Assembly: GCA_016125225.1 (NCBI GenBank)
Contig: WGME01000028.1
Location: forward strand, 1 to 64,000
Length of the DNA stretch: 64,000 nt
Direction: 5' to 3'
Source of the DNA: a bacterium
Lineage (GTDB): Bacteria; Planctomycetota; Planctomycetia; Planctomycetales; Planctomycetaceae
Shown here piece after piece: positions 16,788-26,654 of this stretch. The notes under the pieces are model-generated. The model saw only the letters and a list, made by a program, of their open reading frames with translations. It did no database searches and had not been told where the DNA came from. Positions within the stretch are counted from its first letter, which is position 1; the number at the start of each line of letters is the position of its first letter. The position numbers were made by a program, and so were the translations under genes.

Positions 16788-18866
16788 ATGAGTGACACGC
16801 AGCCCCTGGAAACGCCATTGCAGTTTCTACGCGGCGTGGGTCCGCAGCGGGCCGAACTCTTCGCACGCTTGGGACTGCTCACTGTTCGCGATCTGCTATT
16901 CTACTTGCCACGAGACGTGCTCGATTTGACGCAAGTCTCCGCCGTGCATGAACTCAACGACGAACGTGTGCATACGGTCCGCGGAGAGGTTGTCGATCGC
17001 GATGCCCGGCAGATCTCGGGCGGCCGGACATTAACAGCCGTGCTGTTGAAAACCGATGGCGGCTTCGTACGGGGCAGCTGGTTCAATCAACCCTACATGC
17101 TGCATAAGCTACAACTCGGTCAACGGGTTTTGTTCTCCGCTCAGCCGAAGTTTCGTGAACGCCGCTGGGAGTTTTCGCATCCCCAGGTGCAATGGCTCGA
17201 CGAAGATGATCGCGACTCCACGCCCGGAATTCTACCCCGGTATGGACTCACCGAAGGCCTGACGATGCGGGATGTTCGCCGGGCCACCACGGCGGCTGTC
17301 GAAGACTATGCGACGTTTGTGGTGGATCTGTTGCCGGAGAATTATCGGGCCACTCGGCAGCTTCCCCATCTCTCGGCGGCAGTAGCGAACCTGCATACCC
17401 CTGCGACGATGGAGGCCTATCAGACTGGGCGACATCGCTTACTGTTTGATGATCTGTTCGAGTTTCAACTGGCCATCGCGATGCGCCGTCGACTGTGGCA
17501 GATCGACAGTCAGGCCTTTGCGCTCCCTTGTACCGCCAAAATCGATGCCCGCATTCGACGCCTGTTTCCGTTTCGCTTTACCGCAGGACAAGATCAGGCC
17601 ATCGCCGAAATCATCGCCGATCTGGCTCAACCGCGGGCGATGCACCGTTTGCTTCAGGCCGATGTCGGTGCCGGGAAAACGGCCATCGCGGTCTATGCCA
17701 TGCTGGTCGCGGTCGCGAATCAAACGCAGGCGGTCATCATGGCGCCGACCGAAATTCTGGCACAACAGCACTGGTTGACCGTCGATCGCTTACTGCAACA
17801 GAGCCGGGTCGAACGCCGCTTGCTCACCGGACAACTCACATCAAAGCAACGTCAAACGGTCCTGGAGGAAATTGCCAGCGGTGAAGTCCAACTGGTCATC
17901 GGCACGCAGGCTGTGATTCAGAAAGATGTCCACTTCCAAAGACTCGGCCTGGCTGTGATCGATGAACAGCACAAGTTCGGCGTGGGACAACGCAGCCATT
18001 TCGCCGCGGGGGAGCAGACACCTCACATGCTGGTGATGACCGCCACTCCAATCCCCCGCAGCTTATGTCTCACGCAATTTGGCGATCTCGATCTCACCTC
18101 CATTGCCGAATTGCCACCGGGTCGGCAGCGCATCGTCACCACACGGATTGCCGCCCCCGCAGCGGTGAGCAAAGCCTGGGACTTCATCCGCGAGAAAGTG
18201 CGACAAGGTCGGCAAGCCTATGTGGTCTGCCCCCGTGTCGAAAGCGAAGACGATGACCAGAACACCTCGGCGGCGGAAGCGGTTTACCGCGATTTGACAG
18301 CCGGAGAACTGCAGGATTTTCGCGTGGGCCTGGTGCATGGTCGCCAGCCGCGCGACGAACGCCAGGCCACGATGGAAGCCTTTCGCGATGGAGACTTGCA
18401 GGTCTTGGTCGCCACGACCGTGATCGAAGTCGGAGTCGATGTGCCCAATGCGAGCTTGATGGTGATCTGCCAGGCCGAACGATTTGGCTTATCGCAATTG
18501 CATCAGCTGCGGGGCCGCATTGGCCGGGGCAATCATCAGGCGTATTGCTTCCTGTGGTCGAGCACCGATCAACCCGATGCGGTACGACGCTTGATCGCAC
18601 TGGAATCTTCGACGGACGGCTTTCATATCGCCGAAGTCGACTTTGAATTGCGGGGTCCTGGTGATGTTTTGGGCACCCGGCAGCACGGGGCGTTGCCGCT
18701 GCGCGTGGCGAACCTTTCGCGTGATGGGGAAATTCTGGTCGAAGCCCGGTCCGCTGCGTTTGAGTTGGTCGACTCGGGCGAGTTCGATCAACCCGAGTTC
18801 GCACCGCTGAAAAATCAGGTGCTCGATCGGTTCCGGAAACTTATGGACCTGCCTCAGACAGGTTGA
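16788..18866 (+). CDS. recG: ATP-dependent DNA helicase RecG
   Basis: A 692-residue branch-migration helicase; E. coli RecG has 693. The N-terminal wedge/OB domain (about 1-240) begins with the family's LQFLRGVGPQRAELFARLGL. The helicase core carries Walker A ADVGAGKT (291-298), DEQHKFG as the DEAD-like motif II (392-398), TATPIPRSL (motif III), and the C-terminal motifs TTVIEVGVDVPNA and QLHQLRGRIGRG. It reverses stalled forks and processes recombination intermediates. The frame extends upstream to 16680, but the ATG at 16788 matches family starts. The last 26 bp overlap the convergent BASS gene. Confidence 0.95.
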   Translation: MSDTQPLETPLQFLRGVGPQRAELFARLGLLTVRDLLFYLPRDVLDLTQVSAVHELNDERVHTVRGEVVDRDARQISGGRTLTAVLLKTDGGFVRGSWFNQPYMLHKLQLGQRVLFSAQPKFRERRWEFSHPQVQWLDEDDRDSTPGILPRYGLTEGLTMRDVRRATTAAVEDYATFVVDLLPENYRATRQLPHLSAAVANLHTPATMEAYQTGRHRLLFDDLFEFQLAIAMRRRLWQIDSQAFALPCTAKIDARIRRLFPFRFTAGQDQAIAEIIADLAQPRAMHRLLQADVGAGKTAIAVYAMLVAVANQTQAVIMAPTEILAQQHWLTVDRLLQQSRVERRLLTGQLTSKQRQTVLEEIASGEVQLVIGTQAVIQKDVHFQRLGLAVIDEQHKFGVGQRSHFAAGEQTPHMLVMTATPIPRSLCLTQFGDLDLTSIAELPPGRQRIVTTRIAAPAAVSKAWDFIREKVRQGRQAYVVCPRVESEDDDQNTSAAEAVYRDLTAGELQDFRVGLVHGRQPRDERQATMEAFRDGDLQVLVATTVIEVGVDVPNASLMVICQAERFGLSQLHQLRGRIGRGNHQAYCFLWSSTDQPDAVRRLIALESSTDGFHIAEVDFELRGPGDVLGTRQHGALPLRVANLSRDGEILVEARSAAFELVDSGEFDQPEFAPLKNQVLDRFRKLMDLPQTG

Positions 18867-19800
18867 CGGCCCCTGTCAGCAGAGCATTCGGTGCACGATT
18901 GGACCACCAAGTGGCCAACAAGGTGCCTGTGAGCATGCAACCAAAGGTGTAAACCGCGGTCGGAATGGCTGCCGGTGTGCCGGGGAAGAGCGACAAGGCC
19001 AGCGTTGTCCCCAATCCGCAATTCTGCATGCCGACTTCGATCGTGAGAGCCCGCCGCATGCCTTCATCCAATCGAATCATCGCACCGGAATAGTAGCCAG
19101 CGAAGTAGCCACCGACATTGATCAGGAACAGGGCCAGCAACAGATTCAGATCCACGGCCGTCAGTCGTTGACGATTGATCGCCACCACGGCGGCGATGAT
19201 CCATAGGATCACCAGATTCGCAATGATGGGTCCCAGAACCTGCATCAACGATTGAAACCGCAGCGACACTCGACAGAGCGAAAATCCTAGAATCACAGGG
19301 GCTACGACCTGCCAGAGTAACGTGATTGCCACCTGTGCGAAGTTGGAATCCTGCTGCGTGTCCAGAGTCAACCATAAGGCCAGGGGAACAGTGACGGGAG
19401 AGGCGAGCGTGGCCAGGGTCGTCAGCGAAACGGAATAGCTGGTATTCCCCCGCGCCAGCATGGTGAGCACATTCGACGCCATAGCTCCGGGAACACAGCC
19501 GACCAGAATCACCCCGGCCAGCGTGCCTGCATCGAACTGGAACGCCCGGCCAATTGTGTAGGCCAATAACGGCATGACGGTATATTGGACCACCGTCCCG
19601 AAGAGCACCGTGGGCCAACGTCGTCCAATCTGCCGGATTTCGTCGACCGGCAGCAAACTTCCGACAGCAAACATCGTTAAAGCGATCAACCCGCCCAGCC
19701 AGGGAGCTGAAGCGGTAAGCGGATCAAACCACCCGGCCGGCCAGACATAGGCCAACCCGGACGAAATCACCAAAGCGACCGCCAACCACCATTGCGACAT
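18841..19800 (-). CDS. Bile acid:sodium symporter (BASS) family transporter
   Basis: A 319-residue inner-membrane protein with about nine to ten hydrophobic segments and almost no soluble domain. BASS signatures include GVILVGCVPGAMASNVLTMLARG, with the crossover helix motif, then SPVTVPL and EVGMQNCGLGTTLA. It probably co-transports Na+ with an organic anion such as pantoate, a keto acid or a sterol-like acid; the substrate is unknown. The longer frame starts with TTG at 19818; GGAGG upstream supports the ATG at 19800. It overlaps the 3' end of recG by 26 bp, tail to tail. Confidence 0.88.
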   Translation of the reverse strand: MSQWWLAVALVISSGLAYVWPAGWFDPLTASAPWLGGLIALTMFAVGSLLPVDEIRQIGRRWPTVLFGTVVQYTVMPLLAYTIGRAFQFDAGTLAGVILVGCVPGAMASNVLTMLARGNTSYSVSLTTLATLASPVTVPLALWLTLDTQQDSNFAQVAITLLWQVVAPVILGFSLCRVSLRFQSLMQVLGPIIANLVILWIIAAVVAINRQRLTAVDLNLLLALFLINVGGYFAGYYSGAMIRLDEGMRRALTIEVGMQNCGLGTTLALSLFPGTPAAIPTAVYTFGCMLTGTLLATWWSNRAPNALLTGAVNLSEAGP

Positions 19801-19943
19801 GTTCCGCCCCGCCTCCAAACACCGGAAAACTGGCGGCTACGGTACTGCAACCTGTGGGGTCTTGCGAGCGGACAGCGGGCAGACCGGGCGTTACAATAGC
19901 AACGCTGTGCCAACATTCCATCATTAACAATCGTCTCAAGATC

Positions 19944-21392
19944 ATGCCCTACGACTGCCTCGGCAATTTTCTGACCGCGCTCGAAGACACGGCAGAATTG
20001 ATGCGCGTCGGTGCGGCAGTCGATTTGAAACTGGAAGTTGCGGCGATCACAGACCGCGTGGTGCAGCGTTCGGGTGATGGTGGCCCGGCCTTGTGGTTTT
20101 CCGCGGCACGGAACTCCGCCTGGCCCGTGGTGACGAATCTGCTCGGTCATCGCCAACGGATTTGCCGGGCCCTGGGCGTCACGGCGTTTGAGCACCTGAC
20201 CACCCAATGGGGTGAAGACATCCGGCGGTTCGTGACTCACACGAACAATACTCCGCGAACCCCGACGAAACTGATTCGGCAGGCGGTGTGCCAGCAGGTG
20301 ATCAAGCTTGGCCGCGATGTGAATTTATGGGATTTGCCCGCACTCACAAGCTGGCCGCAAGAGGTGCAACGCTGCCTGACGGGGGGTTTGATTGTCACCC
20401 CCGCTGCCACGGATTCCCGTCCGCTGCTGTCACGGGGCACCCTCGCCGTCGTTGACCGCCAAACCCTGTTGCCCCACTGGACACCCGATGCCCGAGAATG
20501 GCAGGCACTCCGGGCGGCTCAACGGGCCAACCGTCAACTTCCCGTGGCGATCGTTTTCGGGGGCGATCCCCGGTTAATCCTCGCGGCCGAATCCGGTTCC
20601 TGGCTGATGGGCAATGTTGGCTACGATTTCGTCAGTGTGCTGCGGCAAACTCCGCTGGAAACGGTGAAATGCCGCACGCATGATCTGGAAGTCCCCGCCG
20701 AAGCCGAAGTCATCATTGAAGGGTTGATCAATCCCGATGCGGTGCTGACTCCGTGTGATGCCGTGGCCTTGCCGACGGGCACGTTGTCGCGGGAAACACC
20801 GTCGGTGCCGCTGGTGGTCACGGCCATCACTCACCGAGCTAACCCGGTCTTCCCGGCACGAGTTGTCCAGGGATCGCCGGGGGAAGATGCTCAAATCCGT
20901 GAGGCCGTCGACCAATTGTTCCTGCGAACCATGCAAGCCTGTTCGCCGGGGATTGTGGATGTCTTCCGGCCGGCTGCGGGGCATGGCCAGATGGTCATCG
21001 CCAGCATCGACAAACAGTATCCGTATCAGAGCCGGACGATCGCGGGTGCCTTGCGTGGGTTGCCGGGATTGAGCCGTACAGCGATGTTGATCCTGGTCGA
21101 TGCCGACATCAATCTCCGCCGGGAAGCCAACGTCTGGCGAGCCATCGCGTTGCACACCGATAGCTTACGGGATGTGACATGCCAGCCCGGACCTGCGGAG
21201 TGGGAACACCCCGCCAATGCGCTGCCGGGCTGCGGCGGGCAACTGACCATCGATGCCACACGAAAATTGCCGGGCGAACAGGGACCGGACATTTGGCCGA
21301 ATCCACTTGCCATTGCGGTTGAGACCCAACAACTCCTCACAACTCGCTGGGCAGAATATGGTCTCCCGATTCACTGGGGAACAGAGTCATGA
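19944..21392 (+). CDS. ubiD: UbiD-family prenylated-FMN decarboxylase (candidate MqnL-type)
   Basis: A 482-residue UbiD-like decarboxylase that would need prenylated FMN made by the UbiX encoded two genes downstream. Family landmarks are present: AAITDRVV near the N terminus, PAEAEVIIEG, VTAITHRANPVFPARVVQG and SIDKQYPYQSRTIAGAL. The segment that usually reads EGPFG(E/D)xTG has diverged (CDAVALPTGTLS), so it belongs to a divergent subgroup. In the operon ubiD-ubiE-ubiX the likely role is decarboxylation of 1,4-dihydroxy-6-naphthoate-derived intermediates in the futalosine menaquinone route. A ubiquinone role is unlikely, since planctomycetes use menaquinone. Start chosen at the first ATG before conserved sequence. 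Confidence 0.85.
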   Translation: MPYDCLGNFLTALEDTAELMRVGAAVDLKLEVAAITDRVVQRSGDGGPALWFSAARNSAWPVVTNLLGHRQRICRALGVTAFEHLTTQWGEDIRRFVTHTNNTPRTPTKLIRQAVCQQVIKLGRDVNLWDLPALTSWPQEVQRCLTGGLIVTPAATDSRPLLSRGTLAVVDRQTLLPHWTPDAREWQALRAAQRANRQLPVAIVFGGDPRLILAAESGSWLMGNVGYDFVSVLRQTPLETVKCRTHDLEVPAEAEVIIEGLINPDAVLTPCDAVALPTGTLSRETPSVPLVVTAITHRANPVFPARVVQGSPGEDAQIREAVDQLFLRTMQACSPGIVDVFRPAAGHGQMVIASIDKQYPYQSRTIAGALRGLPGLSRTAMLILVDADINLRREANVWRAIALHTDSLRDVTCQPGPAEWEHPANALPGCGGQLTIDATRKLPGEQGPDIWPNPLAIAVETQQLLTTRWAEYGLPIHWGTES

Positions 21393-22147
21393 GTGTCGTC
21401 GTCGATAAGTCCGGAGCCCGCGTCCGTCAGATGTTTGGCGAAATCTCCGGTCGTTACGATTTTCTCAATCACCTGCTGTCGGGCGGGGTCGACTATTACT
21501 GGCGCTGGCGGACCGTTCGCAAATGCGCTCCGCGAGGCACCGCCCCCATCCTTGATGTCTGCACGGGCACGGGCGATCTCGCCTTGGCTTATTGGACCAA
21601 GGCCCGTGGTCAGATCGCCGTGACCGGCACCGATTTCACTCCCGAAATGCTGCGGATTGCCGAGAAGAAACGTGACGAACGGGCCGCGTCGCAAACGGGC
21701 AAACCTTGGGCCGACCTGACGTTCATTGAAGCCGATACCCAGCATTTGCCCTTCGACAACGATCAGTTTCAAATCGTCTCAGTTGCCTTTGGTTTGCGAA
21801 ACGTGTCGGACACGATGTGCGGATTGCAGGAGATGCTGCGGGTCTGTCAGCCGGGGGGACGCGTTGCGGTGCTGGAGTTCTCGTTGCCGGGGAATGCCGT
21901 CTTGCGCTGGCTCTACCTGAAATACTTCAAATATGTCCTGCCGCGCATTGGGCAACTGCTGGCCCGCAATCAACAGGCGGCGTACAACTATCTCCCGGCC
22001 TCTGTTTCTGAGTTTCCGTATGGCGAGCAACTTGCCCAACTGATGCGGGACGCTGGAATGCAACAGGTCACCTGGACACCGTTGACCTTTGGAATCGCCA
22101 CGTTGTACATCGGTGAGAAACCGGCACTCGTAAGCCAACCCGCCTGA
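21389..22147 (+). CDS. ubiE: Demethylmenaquinone methyltransferase UbiE/MenG
   Basis: A 252-residue SAM-dependent C-methyltransferase that performs the last step of menaquinone synthesis, converting demethylmenaquinone to menaquinone. It has the family N terminus (VRQMFGEISGRYDFLNHLLSGG), the SAM motif LDVCTGTGDLAL, DFTPEMLRIAE, ADTQHLPF and the diagnostic VAFGLRNV, ending in LTFGIATLYIG. Its ATG overlaps the ubiD stop by 4 bp (ATGA), so translation is probably coupled. ubiX follows 22 nt later. Confidence 0.93.
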   Translation: MSVVVDKSGARVRQMFGEISGRYDFLNHLLSGGVDYYWRWRTVRKCAPRGTAPILDVCTGTGDLALAYWTKARGQIAVTGTDFTPEMLRIAEKKRDERAASQTGKPWADLTFIEADTQHLPFDNDQFQIVSVAFGLRNVSDTMCGLQEMLRVCQPGGRVAVLEFSLPGNAVLRWLYLKYFKYVLPRIGQLLARNQQAAYNYLPASVSEFPYGEQLAQLMRDAGMQQVTWTPLTFGIATLYIGEKPALVSQPA

Positions 22148-22169
22148 TTTTCCAAGGAAACCCCACACG

Positions 22170-22877
22170 ATGCCGAATTCAGGAATCGTCTTAGCCATCA
22201 CGGGTGCCAGCGGCGCGATCTATGCGGTCCGTTTACTGGAAGTGCTGGTGGCCGCCGGCAAGACGGTACAACTCACGATCAGCCCCGCAGCGACCGAGGT
22301 GTTGCATCATGAGTTGGGGCTGAAAGTCGATCTCGACAACTTTCAAACGAGTGATCTGCTGCCGAAAGATGATTTGACCTCGGATGACAGCAAGCTTCGG
22401 CTGATGCGGCCCAAGCTGCATGCATCCACGCACAGCAGTTCGGTTTTCAGCGATAGTGAGATTCTGCATCGGGCACCGCTGGGAGAAGTGATCTATCATC
22501 ACTACCGCGACTACCAGGCATCGATTGCCAGTGGTTCGGCCCTCACCGAGGGCATGGTGATTTGTCCCTGTTCCGGTGGAACATTGGCCGCGATTGCGAC
22601 GGGGCAGTCACAGAATTTAATTCATCGCGCCGCCGATGTGCATCTGAAAGAGCGGCGGAAGCTGATTCTCGTGCCGCGCGAAACGCCGCTGAGCAGCATT
22701 GCCCTGGGCAACATGAAAACCCTCGCCGATGCTGGCGTGGTCATTCTGCCCGCGATGCCTGGCTACTATCACAACCCCACCACAATGCAGGATTTGATCG
22801 ATTTCGTAGTCGCCCGCATCTGCGACCAGTTGGGCGTGTCACACCAGTTGATGAAGCGCTGGGGGACAGCTCAGTAA
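22170..22877 (+). CDS. ubiX: Flavin prenyltransferase UbiX, with internal insertion
   Basis: A 235-residue enzyme that makes prenylated FMN, the cofactor of UbiD. It has the FMN-binding start (ITGASGAIYAVRLLE), SGSALTEGMVICPCSGGTLAAIATG, RAADVHLKERRKLILVPRETPLS and MPGYYHNPTT. E. coli UbiX has 189 residues. The excess here is mainly an insertion of roughly 40-45 residues between about residues 57 and 100 (DLLPKDDLTSDD...SDSEILHRAPLGE), before YRDYQASIASGS. Last gene of the ubiD-ubiE-ubiX operon; a weak 7-bp palindrome at 22901-22915 follows. Confidence 0.93.
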   Translation: MPNSGIVLAITGASGAIYAVRLLEVLVAAGKTVQLTISPAATEVLHHELGLKVDLDNFQTSDLLPKDDLTSDDSKLRLMRPKLHASTHSSSVFSDSEILHRAPLGEVIYHHYRDYQASIASGSALTEGMVICPCSGGTLAAIATGQSQNLIHRAADVHLKERRKLILVPRETPLSSIALGNMKTLADAGVVILPAMPGYYHNPTTMQDLIDFVVARICDQLGVSHQLMKRWGTAQ

Positions 22878-22972
22878 GAAAAATCTGCCAGCTTCCTACC
22901 CGCCTTAGTAAGGCGACATCTGATTGAATTAGCAGGCAAAGGCTTTGCAATCTTGGACTATGCGGAGGATGA

Positions 22973-23206
22973 GTGACAGATGATCGAATGCGACACATTC
23001 GCATGCTTCGTCAGAAGCAGTATGCAGGGATGACTCTAAACGAGCGACTTCTTGCATCCGGACTTGCACATCGGCTTGACGAACATGTGCGTACCCAGAA
23101 TCGGGATGCGGCTATTTCGCTCTTGATGACCCTGTCGATGACTGCTGAAGATGCAGCACAATCAGTGGACATCCTTTTTCAGAATCCAGGCAAATATGGC
23201 TATTAA
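22973..23206 (+). CDS. Small conserved hypothetical protein
   Basis: A 77-residue soluble, mostly helical protein (GMTLNERLLASGLAHRLDEHV...NRDAAISLLMTLSMTAEDAAQSVDILFQNPGKYGY). The pattern NERLxxxGL, then a charged helix, then NPxKYG(Y/F) at the very C terminus is one I recognise from small uncharacterised proteins in several bacterial phyla. No function is known. GGAGG at 22965-22969 supports the GTG at 22973; an in-frame ATG at 22988 is the alternative. It is flanked by palindromic repeats and may be an accessory insertion. Confidence 0.6.
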   Translation: MTDDRMRHIRMLRQKQYAGMTLNERLLASGLAHRLDEHVRTQNRDAAISLLMTLSMTAEDAAQSVDILFQNPGKYGY

Positions 23207-23222
23207 TCATTGGATTAATAGC

Positions 23223-23321
23223 AGGGCAGTCTTCCGTCTGCCTTGAGAGCGCTTTGTCGGATTGAAACCGCAGCCATCTCGATCGCATAATGATTTATCA
23301 AGGCAGCCAGAAGCCTGCCCT
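23223..23321. repeat. Imperfect inverted repeat, 24-nt arms (21/24 match), REP-like
   Basis: The left arm at 23223-23246 (AGGGCAG...CTGCCTTGA) pairs with the right arm at 23298-23321 (TCAAGGCAG...CTGCCCT), with a loop of about 51 nt. It begins 16 nt after the stop of the small gene at 22973-23206 and precedes the heme-motif gene. The arm consensus (GGGCAG-CTTC-CTGCC) is similar to the element at 23749-23822, suggesting one repeat family. Confidence 0.65.
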
Positions 23322-23368
23322 ACCGGACTGCATCTTCCGATTATTTAAAGACTTTGGGATGTGATGCC

Positions 23369-23644
23369 ATGTCGCGTTCTTTCTGGCTTACAATCGGCAT
23401 TCTGGTCACATGTTATGTGTCGCCTGCTTGCGCGAGTCCACTGTATCTGAAAGTTTATCAGAACACTTTCAGGAATCTACGCCAGCCAACAAAGTGCAGC
23501 ATTTGTCATCAATCGGACAAACCTGACAAACATGAGCGGCTGAATGATTATGGTCTTAAGGTGCATGAGAAGCTTGGCCAGAAACGCACTAACGATGCGG
23601 AAGCCATTCGTCACGCTTTAGAAGAGATTGGTCCTGCAGATTGA
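23369..23644 (+). CDS. Small exported CxxCH (c-type heme) protein
   Basis: A 91-residue protein with a signal peptide (MSRSFWLTIGILVTCYVSPACAS) and one heme-binding motif CSICH at about residues 44-48. It is followed by a Lys-rich helical stretch and RLNDYGLKVHEKLG. Small planctomycete proteins with a single CxxCH and an N-Y-G segment are usually annotated as cytochrome c-like, but the axial ligand is not identifiable and no partner oxidoreductase is nearby. The in-frame TTG at 23354 is less likely than the ATG at 23369. It lies between two palindromic repeats. Confidence 0.65.
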   Translation: MSRSFWLTIGILVTCYVSPACASPLYLKVYQNTFRNLRQPTKCSICHQSDKPDKHERLNDYGLKVHEKLGQKRTNDAEAIRHALEEIGPAD

Positions 23645-23748
23645 TCTCCTCGCAGAAGAGGATGAAGACAGCTTGCGTCGTAACATTGAGCAACAGTTGG
23701 ATCTGCCCCGACTGTGCTGTCAGGAACTGTGACCTCTCGACATGAGTA

Positions 23749-23822
23749 CGGTGGGACAGGTGTGGGCCTGCCCTTCCGCAGCATCATCTGCTCGAAATGA
23801 CAGGCAAGAACCTGTCCGACCG
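23749..23822. repeat. Imperfect inverted repeat at topA 3' end, REP-like
   Basis: The left arm (23749-23772, starting CGGTGGGACAGG) pairs with the right arm (23799-23822, ending CCTGTCCGACCG) at 18 of 24 positions. It lies between the convergent heme-motif gene and topA, 2 nt after the topA stop codon on the minus strand. It could be a bidirectional transcription-end hairpin. Confidence 0.55.
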
Positions 23823-23824
23823 GC

Positions 23825-26443
<2,619 letters not shown>

Positions 26444-26654
26444 CGTGCGACCTGTCTGAAGAAGCTGTCGGAACTTGGCGATTGCGTTGACCTTGTGTCT
26501 CGGAACGACCAAGCTACAATGCCTGCCGGTTAGAACTGATTTGTCGAATACGCTTAGAGCATCGTGCAACGCTCTGTCAAGCGTGCTCGGAAAAAGGCCG
26601 GGGTCGACCACACACAGAGTTTGTGACGCAACCCGTTACTCAGGATGGACATCA

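Noticed and set aside
22901-22915. Short palindrome CGCCTTAGTAAGGCG after ubiX
   Set aside because: A 7-bp stem with a one-base centre and no T-run is too weak to call a terminator with confidence.
26444-26611. 56-residue N-terminal extension of topA
   Set aside because: The peptide does not resemble topoisomerase N termini, and a GTG with AGGT upstream starts just before the conserved ESPAK region.
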